Assembly: GCA_016214075.1 (NCBI GenBank)
Contig: JACRPI010000020.1
Span: 1 to 55,916 of the forward strand
Direction of reading: 5' to 3'
Source: Candidatus Woesearchaeota archaeon
Lineage (GTDB): Archaea > Nanobdellota > Nanobdellia > Woesearchaeales > DSVV01
DNA length: 55,916 nucleotides
Position numbers and translations under genes: made by a program. The notes under the pieces were generated by a model, which saw only the letters and a list, made by a program, of their open reading frames with translations, did no database searches and was not told the origin of the DNA. Position 1 is the first letter of the stretch; each line of letters opens with the position of its first letter. Positions 15,696 through 23,378 of the stretch are shown here, piece after piece.

Positions 15696-15700
15696 AACAA

Positions 15701-17437
15701 ATGATCACCGCTCTTCTTGGACTTACCTCGTGCGCTACTCTTGAAAAAAGAATTGTTCCCGCGTACCAACACGCATGTGAACAAGAAGAAAGTGTGGCGT
15801 GCGATGACGCGACCATTCGTGTCGCAAAATATGTTGACGAAGCTGATAACGCCGCTCTTCAGCAAAAAAAGTTATGGCAGAAGCAAACATTGGATTTTAT
15901 TGCTGTTCTTCACGCTGAATTGGAAACCGCTTCCTGCTATCATGATTCAATGATTGGTTCTCGAGCTGTTACCAATACTCGGGATTATTATACGAACACT
16001 GCTGATTATTCTACAGGAGGAATAAGTAATGCGCATTTTCCTCAGAATGTCGAAGCTCTTTGCTCAGATAATGTTAAACCAATAGATTACAACGACAATG
16101 GCACAAAAAGTTCCTTCATTGGCGCGAAAACAGGAAGAAAAATTCAATGCACTGGAGAACGGCAGGCGATTCCAGATTGTCAGTATAAAGATAAAGATGT
16201 TTCTTTTTTTCTTGATCGAAGTAATTTCACCTCTTCCCCTTCTTTCTGTTCTTCAATTGAAGAAGATTTTGTCTTTTCTTTCGCGGATATTGAATACACT
16301 TATCACTGGCAGAATAAAACAGGAAAAATAACAACCACAGAATTGCGTTTTGCTTCTTCTTCCTGGCATTATACTCTTCTTTGCGATGCTCTGACTACAG
16401 GAGAAATGTTTTGCGCAGCAGAAGCCAAAACAGAACACTATAGACACACGCTCTCTACAAACTCTCTCGACTGTCCCGCTTTGCTTGGATTATTTTCTGA
16501 TGACTGGATTCCTCACAAAGAAATTGTTACCGCGCTTTCAGAAACAGAGCTTCAAAAAATGCGTACTCTTGTTCGCGAAAATAATGAACAGCAGGAGACA
16601 CAACAAGTTGCGCAGCGAAAAATACCTGTTGTTCAGGAAGATCAGCCAGGATATTTCTTAACTTCTCAAGTGCTTGTATTTGCCGGGCAATCCGCGGACA
16701 TTCCGTATCGAGACAAACCAACATTTCCTGGCGTTGAAAATATTGAATCCATTCTCACTCCTTTCGCGCAAGAAAATATTTTTTATACTTATGCGTTTGA
16801 CGCAAAGACAAAATATTTCAGCACCGCTGTGACGCTTGTCGGTTATACAGAACAGCAAACTGATGTCATCCGAGAGCAGTTAAATATTCTTGTCATTCTT
16901 TTTATGAGCGAGCTCACCGCGTCAGGAAAAAGTATGGTGAAGATCACTCTTGGTGATCAACAATTGGATCATATTCCAGCGACCGCTAGTTTTGGTGTCA
17001 GCTATCCAATGTCCACAAAGATGATGACTGAGCACACCGCCGCGCAACAAAATCCGTATCGGATTATTTGCCCTGAAAGTATTGCTGCGGACAATGCTTC
17101 TTTCGCAGTATTTCAACGTGACCTTTTAGGATACAAATTAGAATGCGTTATGGAAAAAGATAATGCTCCCGCACTTTGGGGTGTTGCTTCTTTTGTTTGG
17201 AACCAATGGCAACATCAGCCATTTGCGGTTGAAACAATGGATAATGGACAGTACGCTTCTTTTACGAAAGGAGAGTATCAGCTAAAACATGCTGCTTGCC
17301 ATAATGGAACAACATGGACAGCGTATGAGAACGGATCAGCATCTGTCCAGACATTTTCATCACAATCTCTTGGAAAAGAATTCAGCGGCGAAGCACTGAA
17401 TAAAAAAACCGCAGAAAAATTCTGCGAGGAAAGGTAA
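15701..17437 (+). CDS. Large family C protein, probably exported
   Basis: A 578-residue protein from ATG 15701; a GTG at 15692 would add MKQ and supply the positive charge a signal peptide needs. The N-terminus ITALLGLTSCATLEKRIVPA has a short hydrophobic run and a lipobox-like LTSC. Residues 10-300 align with the first 300 residues of 18263: both have PAYQ.ACEQ.ESVACDDAT, QQKKLW.KQ.LDFIAVL.AELETA, and near 280 CPAL.GL.S..WIPH.EI.TALSE. The segment is cysteine-rich, as expected for an exported, disulphide-stabilised protein. Residues 320-578 are unique and include a helical region near 400 and an Asn/Thr-rich C-terminus. No enzyme motif is recognised. Confidence 0.65.
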   Translation: MITALLGLTSCATLEKRIVPAYQHACEQEESVACDDATIRVAKYVDEADNAALQQKKLWQKQTLDFIAVLHAELETASCYHDSMIGSRAVTNTRDYYTNTADYSTGGISNAHFPQNVEALCSDNVKPIDYNDNGTKSSFIGAKTGRKIQCTGERQAIPDCQYKDKDVSFFLDRSNFTSSPSFCSSIEEDFVFSFADIEYTYHWQNKTGKITTTELRFASSSWHYTLLCDALTTGEMFCAAEAKTEHYRHTLSTNSLDCPALLGLFSDDWIPHKEIVTALSETELQKMRTLVRENNEQQETQQVAQRKIPVVQEDQPGYFLTSQVLVFAGQSADIPYRDKPTFPGVENIESILTPFAQENIFYTYAFDAKTKYFSTAVTLVGYTEQQTDVIREQLNILVILFMSELTASGKSMVKITLGDQQLDHIPATASFGVSYPMSTKMMTEHTAAQQNPYRIICPESIAADNASFAVFQRDLLGYKLECVMEKDNAPALWGVASFVWNQWQHQPFAVETMDNGQYASFTKGEYQLKHAACHNGTTWTAYENGSASVQTFSSQSLGKEFSGEALNKKTAEKFCEER

Positions 17438-17445
17438 AAGGAAAA

Positions 17446-18258
17446 ATGGTTCCTCATGGAAGTAAGAAGTATGGGAATACTAGTTTTAGCAATAGATATA
17501 ATAGTATCGTTGAGACAAGAACTTGTCTGGGGATGGATTGGGAAATTGTAGAAAACCAAACGCCATTGACTATTGAACGTATATTAAATATAGAGTCCTA
17601 TCGGCAGAGATTTCCGTTTTCTCCTCCAAGGCAATCTATATCTTTTGATCAGCATCTTGCGCGAATGCGTGCATTAGGAGAAGGATGGCGCGCCCCATAT
17701 CCTTGGGAAATCGCTCAATTATACCATTATTTAGAAAGAGGGTTACCTCGTCTATATTTTGATGCAAGACAAGCAACTATTCCGGAATTGTGGAATGACA
17801 TCTTCGACCACCATATTACGGAATGGACTGACATTGCATTTCAGGTTGCTCCACGCGCTAACACTCTTACAGTCTATGTTTCTCCAAGAAGAGTAGACGA
17901 ATCTAGTATACATTATCTTCATTCTCGAACATTTGACCTTCCTGAGAGTAAGGATGTGTTTGGTATTCCACATCATAAGAGAGAATACCGCTCTTTTGAG
18001 CTTCCTGAATTAGCATTTTATTTGTCTGGTCGTTATCCTTCTCGTCCAAATGAAGAATTATTCTCTGATATAAGAGATACCTTTGCATTCGACAATTTTA
18101 GAATTGTTATTCCTCCCGATGACGGACATCTTTGGCCTGTTACTTTGCATAGTGACTATGCGGTATCTTGTGGTATCCATTCATCTGAATCCTCTGCTTC
18201 TTCTCGCGCTATACGTCCAAATAAATATTATATTTGTAATAGTTCAGGTAAACGGTGA
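17446..18258 (+). CDS. Family A protein A3 (unknown function)
   Basis: A 270-residue protein, divergent from A1 and A2 but sharing the family plan: IVETRTCLGMDWEIVE at the N-terminus, GEGWRAPYPWEIAQLYHYLE in the middle, then ELWNDIFDHHITEWTDIAF, and a C-terminal YAVSCGIHSSESSASSRAIR. The WRAPY.WE and EW.D motifs are at the same relative positions. It has a Ser/Asn-rich first 20 residues that could be a wrongly included extension, but no better internal start is evident. It lies between the two family C genes, continuing the alternation of family A and exported genes. Its stop codon forms the GGTGA site of the next gene. Confidence 0.65.
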   Translation: MVPHGSKKYGNTSFSNRYNSIVETRTCLGMDWEIVENQTPLTIERILNIESYRQRFPFSPPRQSISFDQHLARMRALGEGWRAPYPWEIAQLYHYLERGLPRLYFDARQATIPELWNDIFDHHITEWTDIAFQVAPRANTLTVYVSPRRVDESSIHYLHSRTFDLPESKDVFGIPHHKREYRSFELPELAFYLSGRYPSRPNEELFSDIRDTFAFDNFRIVIPPDDGHLWPVTLHSDYAVSCGIHSSESSASSRAIRPNKYYICNSSGKR

Positions 18259-18262
18259 AAAC

Positions 18263-19927
18263 ATGATGATTCCTCTTTTTGAACTTACCTCGTGCGCAAC
18301 ACTTGAAAAAAAGATTGTTCCTGCGTATCAACAAGCATGCGAACAAGGAGAAAGCGTGGCATGCGATGACGCGACACGACGCATCGCGCCATTTGTGGAA
18401 GAAGCAAATGCTGCCGCTCTTCAACAAAAAAAATTATGGAGGAAGCAATCATTGGATTTTATCGCTGTTCTTGATGCTGAATTGGAAACCGCAGTCTGCT
18501 ATCATCATCTGATTATCGGAAGCCATGTGGTTTCTGAAGATGGCATTCATGGCATTCGTGCTGCCTATATTCCCTCCGACGCAAAAAATACTTGTTCTGA
18601 CGCTGTTACACCAACACAAAATACTAATGATGGGTCAGAAAGTCAGTATTTGGGGATAAAAACAGGACAGGAAATCATCTGCACAGGAAATCGTCAAGCA
18701 GCGCCGGAGTGTATGTATAAAGATGAAAAAATGGTTTATCTTACCGCACCACAGGTGGGATCAAATACATTGTTTTGTAAATCTGTGAAAGAGGCAATCT
18801 CCACTTTTAGTGATATCAATGGTTTACCTAAAATTAGCGAGGTTGATAGTCGAGTTGGAAACATGACACAAAAGGAAATTCGTTTTGATGATAAAGACTA
18901 TTATAGATATGCATGGGATGCTACACTTGATTGTTATATCATGGACACTTATATATTTTGCGAAGCAATAGGAAGGGATGGCTATACAACTTCTCTCGCA
19001 TGTCCTGCACTGATTGGGCTTCTTTCTAACCATTGGATACCTCATCAAGAGATTATTACCGCGCTCTCAGAACAAGAGTTAGGTGAAATACAGACATTTA
19101 TTTCTGAAAATACGCAACAAAAAAAGAAGGTAGGAGAGCAGGTCGCTAACACAACAACGCCTGTTGTTGATGATTCATTGGATTATGTTTCTGCTCCTAT
19201 AACACTTTCTTCATCCGCTGAACAGTGCCCTTCGCAGTACTATCGAGGGTTATGGGGGATCTATCAGACATCAACTGGTTCTCTTCCTGCATACAACAAG
19301 AAAACAGAACAATTTGATTTTGTTTCAGTTTCTCCTGGTGATATTTGCTATGATGGTCCGTATCCTTCAATTGCCAGCGTCTCCATTGTTCATGGTTCTA
19401 CAACTCTTCCTCTTATTCGTTATGAAGATAGGAATTATGAACATTGTGATTGCTTTCCTCTTCCAGCAGATGTCCTGCGCTTTGACCCCCCAACTTTTGT
19501 GGTTCATGGTCAGGATTCTTCAGGATCTATTATTCCTCCTGTAAAATTTGCTATTTCAGAGGCTGGAACTATTTATCCTATTAGCTTAGATCGAGAAATT
19601 TATCGGCTTGATGGTATTGAATCTTCTACTCCGTTTGTTATGGATAGCACACAAGCGCCAAAAGTTACGCTTACACCATCTGGTTTAGAAGTTACCGATG
19701 ACAATGCCATTGGCATGCAAGCTTTTGCTCTTGTCAAACATCCAGGCAATGAAACTATTGAATATATTCCATTAGATATCACACGCGGTACCGCACAAGG
19801 TGCACTTTTTTCTATTCCTTCTGACATTACCTCTCAAATTATTGGTTATTACGCATTAGATAGAAATAATAATAAATCAGTCACAGTGGATCCAACAGGC
19901 AAGAAACTTGTTGAAATAGTTAAATAA
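18263..19927 (+). CDS. Family C-B fusion protein, probably exported
   Basis: A 554-residue protein from ATG 18263; the longer open frame upstream overlaps A3 and lacks a ribosome binding site, whereas GGTGAAAAC precedes this ATG. Residues 1-305 are family C, aligned to 15701 (ELTSCATLEKKIVPAYQQAC and on). Residues about 335-455 are a separate beta-rich domain with paired cysteines (EHCDCFP). Residues 460-554 are the family B module, with DGIESSTPFVMDSTQAPK, then DDNAIGMQAFALV, then IGYYALDRNNNKS. The protein thus joins elements that are separate genes elsewhere in the operon. The N-terminus is a weak signal peptide (contains Glu), so export is inferred mainly from the module content. Confidence 0.65.
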   Translation: MMIPLFELTSCATLEKKIVPAYQQACEQGESVACDDATRRIAPFVEEANAAALQQKKLWRKQSLDFIAVLDAELETAVCYHHLIIGSHVVSEDGIHGIRAAYIPSDAKNTCSDAVTPTQNTNDGSESQYLGIKTGQEIICTGNRQAAPECMYKDEKMVYLTAPQVGSNTLFCKSVKEAISTFSDINGLPKISEVDSRVGNMTQKEIRFDDKDYYRYAWDATLDCYIMDTYIFCEAIGRDGYTTSLACPALIGLLSNHWIPHQEIITALSEQELGEIQTFISENTQQKKKVGEQVANTTTPVVDDSLDYVSAPITLSSSAEQCPSQYYRGLWGIYQTSTGSLPAYNKKTEQFDFVSVSPGDICYDGPYPSIASVSIVHGSTTLPLIRYEDRNYEHCDCFPLPADVLRFDPPTFVVHGQDSSGSIIPPVKFAISEAGTIYPISLDREIYRLDGIESSTPFVMDSTQAPKVTLTPSGLEVTDDNAIGMQAFALVKHPGNETIEYIPLDITRGTAQGALFSIPSDITSQIIGYYALDRNNNKSVTVDPTGKKLVEIVK

Positions 19928-19943
19928 ATAAGGGTGAAAACAA

Positions 19944-20735
19944 ATGAAAACAAGAATACTTTCAATAGGAGCAGTTGGCTTTATTACGCCCGCGATCCAG
20001 CACGCAGACAGCTGGGAAATAACAAAACCAGAAAAACCTGCCGCGTTTGTTGAGCATATCACCCAGATAAAAACATACGCTCTTGGTACTGAGGTTTCTG
20101 TTTCCATGGACTTTGAACCCGCGCAATCTCTTTGTTATAACACAAAAAATTCAGAAGGAATTGAAGCGTATGTTCTTGATGATTCTGGCTTTGCGGAACC
20201 TCTTACTGCTCTTTCACAATCTCGTGATTCTGTCTGCTACGCTCTTCCTGTTCTTGAAACAACAACAACGCTTACTCTTGCGGGAACGTACGCAAATGGA
20301 GTGCCTCTGCAACAAAAAAAAGTGCATGTTCTGGATGGGTATCTTTCAGAACACCCTTTTGTTTTAGAAAGCGTTGTCGCGCCGCAGCGTCCTGAAATTA
20401 TGATGGATGGTACTCTTGTCTCTTTTGAGGATGACAACGCGTTGGGCATGACCGCGTTCGCTCTTGTGTATGATCATCCAATGATGAAATATTACTCTGT
20501 TGAACTTGAACCTTATGTCGAAAACACTGTTGGCGCTGTTTTTCTTCTTCCAGATAATTCAACTCTTTCTGTTACTGGCGTTTACGCGAAGGATAGAAAT
20601 GACAATTCTTCTTTGCTGTATCATGTTTCTGATGGCATCATTCTTGGTGATCCTACCAAAATGACTTCTCAAACACCGGAAGAAGCTTTTCGTGAAAAGG
20701 GATTTGAGAAAATGAATCGGCGGGGGAGCAAATGA
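19944..20735 (+). CDS. Exported protein with family B modules
   Basis: A 263-residue protein preceded by GGGTGAAAACAA. The N-terminus MKTRILSIGAVGFITPAIQH is a signal-peptide-like segment with possible cleavage near QHA-D. It is the closest relative of 12603: shared features are the region around SLCY.T, the phrase S.D/NVCYA.P..E(T/A), TGTY/AGTY.N..PL..K, and the C-terminal module DGYLSEHPFVLESVVAP, FEDDNALGMTAFALVY, TGVYAKDRNDNSS. After the module comes a charged tail (about 35 residues) ending MNRRGSK. The last bases overlap the ATG of the next gene (ATGA), so translation is coupled. Confidence 0.7.
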   Translation: MKTRILSIGAVGFITPAIQHADSWEITKPEKPAAFVEHITQIKTYALGTEVSVSMDFEPAQSLCYNTKNSEGIEAYVLDDSGFAEPLTALSQSRDSVCYALPVLETTTTLTLAGTYANGVPLQQKKVHVLDGYLSEHPFVLESVVAPQRPEIMMDGTLVSFEDDNALGMTAFALVYDHPMMKYYSVELEPYVENTVGAVFLLPDNSTLSVTGVYAKDRNDNSSLLYHVSDGIILGDPTKMTSQTPEEAFREKGFEKMNRRGSK

Positions 20736-21718
20736 TATCGCCTTTAACAGCATCATTATTGGCACCCGCGTACGCAGGTGAATGGCTAGAGCCTGAAAAA
20801 ATTATTCTTCATGAAGGAGAAGTTATGATCGCGGAATACCGCGCGGAACGTGGTATTGCTGTTCTTGAGCGAAAAGCAGAGCTTCAAAATGACACCACTG
20901 CTTATAAGATTTGTTATCGTCGTGCTTCTAATGATCCTTTTTATTATGATGCCGCCTTTCTGGATTCTCCATTTAATGTTATTACTTTTGGTTCTGAGCT
21001 TGTTCGACTTGATACGTTTCCTTCTTCAGAATCTGATCTTTTGTGTTATCTTCTTCCAAGGGGTACTGAGAATGATGATGGTGCTTTTGATATTTATCTT
21101 GTTTCGCAAAGGGATCATTATTATCCTATATCTGATGTTAAAACGCGTACTGACATTCTTATTTATTATGATTCTGAGCGCATGAGATATTATACTGGCT
21201 CTGTCACTATTGATGGAGAAGTATCTCGCATTATTACCTCTTCGCAAAAGGATATAGGCAGAGAATTTTCCACAAAAAAACAACTTCCATACACTGTTAC
21301 AAGAACAAACAAACAGGCGTTTGAAGAATATTTTCCAGTATGGGAAATTACCGTGCCTCACGCTCTTCCTCCTTCAGACCTTACTGTGTGTGAATATTTT
21401 ATGACAGAACAAACAGTTGGCGATGGCTATTATCTCTCTCCAGCACAAGGGCGTCCTCCTTTTGATAGACCTATTTCCCAGCAGCATCTTTCTCCTAGTG
21501 CTGCTTATTTTAGACCATTACATTCAGATTCTAAACCCGCTCTTCTTGTTCTGTCATACGCTGATGACAATCTTGAATCGATAGTTTCTGCTTTTGTTTA
21601 TTCTCCAGGCAAAACCACACTTAAACATGTCGAAGTTCCTTCTGACTTGCCTGCATGCGAAACTTGGGAAAAACAAACAGAAGAAACTAAGAAAAAGAAA
21701 CGGGGGAAAAACAAATGA
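20732..21718 (+). CDS. Exported protein of unknown function
   Basis: A 328-residue protein starting ATGATA at the stop of the previous gene. MISPLTASLLAPAYA-G is a signal peptide with an AYA cleavage site. The mature N-terminus GEWLEPEKIILHEGEVMIAE aligns with the next protein (GNWLEPKMLVRTSGMAIADV), and both have a CYLLPRGT/CFYLPPGT block near residue 110, so 20732 and 21715 are paralogues of each other. The C-terminal part contains YADDNLESIVSAFVYSPGKT, a faded form of the family B module. The extreme C-terminus is a lysine-rich tail (EETKKKKRGKNK). Overlaps the following gene by 4 bases. Confidence 0.65.
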   Translation: MISPLTASLLAPAYAGEWLEPEKIILHEGEVMIAEYRAERGIAVLERKAELQNDTTAYKICYRRASNDPFYYDAAFLDSPFNVITFGSELVRLDTFPSSESDLLCYLLPRGTENDDGAFDIYLVSQRDHYYPISDVKTRTDILIYYDSERMRYYTGSVTIDGEVSRIITSSQKDIGREFSTKKQLPYTVTRTNKQAFEEYFPVWEITVPHALPPSDLTVCEYFMTEQTVGDGYYLSPAQGRPPFDRPISQQHLSPSAAYFRPLHSDSKPALLVLSYADDNLESIVSAFVYSPGKTTLKHVEVPSDLPACETWEKQTEETKKKKRGKNK

Positions 21719-22686
21719 TCAGCATTCTTGCACTCCTTTATACTGCGCACGCAGCAAAACCAAAACCATTTGTTGAAAATGGAAATTGGCTGGAACCAAA
21801 AATGCTTGTTCGTACAAGCGGTATGGCTATTGCCGATGTTTATGACATGGAAAAAATGAATCCTGCTGATCCAGAAAGCATCGCTATCAAAACATTGCAG
21901 GATCGTCAAGTGGCAAGCATTGGCGCGACTGGCCACTGGCAAACGTATGAACTTTGTTTTATGCCAAACACTACTGACCCTAAAACAAAAAAACCAACTC
22001 CTCTCATTGATCCAAAGGCAGTGAACGCGTTCATGCATTCAGAAGCGGATAAAGATCTTCTTGGAGATGTTTCGATTGCTCTCGGTTCTTCCTACGAAGA
22101 GGCAAACAAATACGTGCTTGATACTTCTTCTGGACAACAGCCGCTTTGCTTTTATCTTCCTCCTGGCACTGCAAGCAGAAAGGATACTTTAGAAATTTAT
22201 TTTATGCAAGATGGAAAAGGGTTGCTCGCAAAAAAAACATATTATACAGTTGACGCGATTATTGATGAAGAATCGTTTGGCTATATTTCTGACAAACCAA
22301 TTCCATTGGAAACTTCTGCCGCGCCATCTTCTCTTGCCTTAGAAACAGCGCGAGAAAGGGAGTGGTATTGGACAGTGACTGATGATTTCGCTCCAGCGAT
22401 GCGCGCGTGCCTTGTTTTTACAAAAAATGAGGAGGAATATAATCTTGCCATCACAAAAACAGAAGAGTATTTTACCACTGCTGTTTTTACTTCTCCTCCT
22501 TTGCGATATGGCACTGCTGAAGATGTTACGTTTGTCGCGATAGACAGAAACAAGAATATGACCGCTTTTTCCTATGCAGCAACTGTTGATGGCGAAGGAT
22601 TTCTTGTTCCAATTACTCAGAAAACTTCTTTGCCTGTTGGATATGTTCCATGCGCAAAGAAACAAGGAAATAGTGAGACACAATGA
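21715..22686 (+). CDS. Exported protein, paralogue of the preceding gene
   Basis: A 323-residue protein; MISILALLYTAHA-AKP is a short signal peptide. Shared with 20732 are the W-LEP start of the mature chain, the LPPGT block and a comparable length. The C-terminal region has the family B ending, DVTFVAIDRNKNMT, and a preceding LETSAAPSSLALET segment equivalent to LESTVAPS in 12603. It therefore links the 20732-type N-domain with the B module. It overlaps both neighbours by 4 bases (ATGA and ATGAGC), indicating tight translational coupling. No catalytic residues recognised. Confidence 0.65.
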   Translation: MISILALLYTAHAAKPKPFVENGNWLEPKMLVRTSGMAIADVYDMEKMNPADPESIAIKTLQDRQVASIGATGHWQTYELCFMPNTTDPKTKKPTPLIDPKAVNAFMHSEADKDLLGDVSIALGSSYEEANKYVLDTSSGQQPLCFYLPPGTASRKDTLEIYFMQDGKGLLAKKTYYTVDAIIDEESFGYISDKPIPLETSAAPSSLALETAREREWYWTVTDDFAPAMRACLVFTKNEEEYNLAITKTEEYFTTAVFTSPPLRYGTAEDVTFVAIDRNKNMTAFSYAATVDGEGFLVPITQKTSLPVGYVPCAKKQGNSETQ

Positions 22687-23333
22687 GCGCAATTACGTAC
22701 AATAATCTTTCATTAGAAGATCGAACATATCAAGAGAATGGAGAGACAAAACTTCTTCCTTATGATCAAAGCCTTGCACGATTGCGGCAAGCTGGATTTA
22801 CTCGACACCTTTATCCTGTCGAAGCATTTCAATTTATTATCGATGGCTTAGAAATGAAATTGGCTCCTCATCAACATCTCTTTTGCGCTCAGATGCTTAC
22901 CTCTCCTGCTGAATGGTTGAACATAGCGATAGGTGTTGAAGAAAAAAAACACTTCCTCTGGCATCCTTCACGTACATTAACTCTTTATTTTGATCCTGAA
23001 GGTCTTGTCTGGGATCCAAAGAAACGTCAATACAACACGCAGAAATTTACCTATTCTCGCAAACAAGACTTTGATATTACTTCTCTTCCTGTCGCGCAAT
23101 ATGTCGATCTCTCTCATTTCTCTGATTCTTTTGCTCTCGCGGTTACTGGGCGCTCATGCGCTTCTTTACCAAAAAATTTACGCGATAAAAATGATTCACG
23201 GCGAGTGCAGGTTTACATTCCGCGCGTTGGCACTCTTTGTCCCGCTGCTCGTGTTGGATACAAAAGATACGTTGTTCGATTAGGTATACTCTATGGCAGT
23301 GATGGCGCTTCTCGCGGCGCAAAAACTTTGTGA
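22683..23333 (+). CDS. Family A protein A4 (unknown function), last gene of cluster
   Basis: A 216-residue protein without a signal peptide. It keeps the family plan in a reduced form: YDQSLARLRQAGFTRHLYPV corresponds to FDQHLARMRALGEGWRAPYP of A3, followed by EAFQFIIDGLEMKLAPHQHL, an AEWLNIAIG segment (equivalent to EWYDLGIS), a Tyr/Phe-rich strand region, and the ending LCPAARVGYKRYVVRLG then ILYGSDGASRG. Here the WR of WRAPY is replaced by RHL. The start codon overlaps the previous stop by 4 bases. A new promoter (aspS) follows, so this gene closes the operon. Confidence 0.65.
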   Translation: MSAITYNNLSLEDRTYQENGETKLLPYDQSLARLRQAGFTRHLYPVEAFQFIIDGLEMKLAPHQHLFCAQMLTSPAEWLNIAIGVEEKKHFLWHPSRTLTLYFDPEGLVWDPKKRQYNTQKFTYSRKQDFDITSLPVAQYVDLSHFSDSFALAVTGRSCASLPKNLRDKNDSRRVQVYIPRVGTLCPAARVGYKRYVVRLGILYGSDGASRGAKTL

Positions 23334-23345
23334 TCTGTTCCATTA

Positions 23346-23358
23346 CTTTTATAAATCT
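23346..23358 (+). promoter_or_regulatory. TATA box for aspS
   Basis: CTTTTATAAATCT lies 12 bases after the last cluster gene and 21-33 bases before the aspS ATG. This position predicts a leaderless or near-leaderless transcript and separates aspS from the upstream operon. Confidence 0.55.
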
Positions 23359-23378
23359 GTTCTTCATTTCCTTTTGCT

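Noticed and set aside
15692-15700. GTG start adding MKQ to the 15701 protein
   Set aside because: It overlaps the stop and ribosome binding site; kept only as an alternative that would improve the signal peptide.
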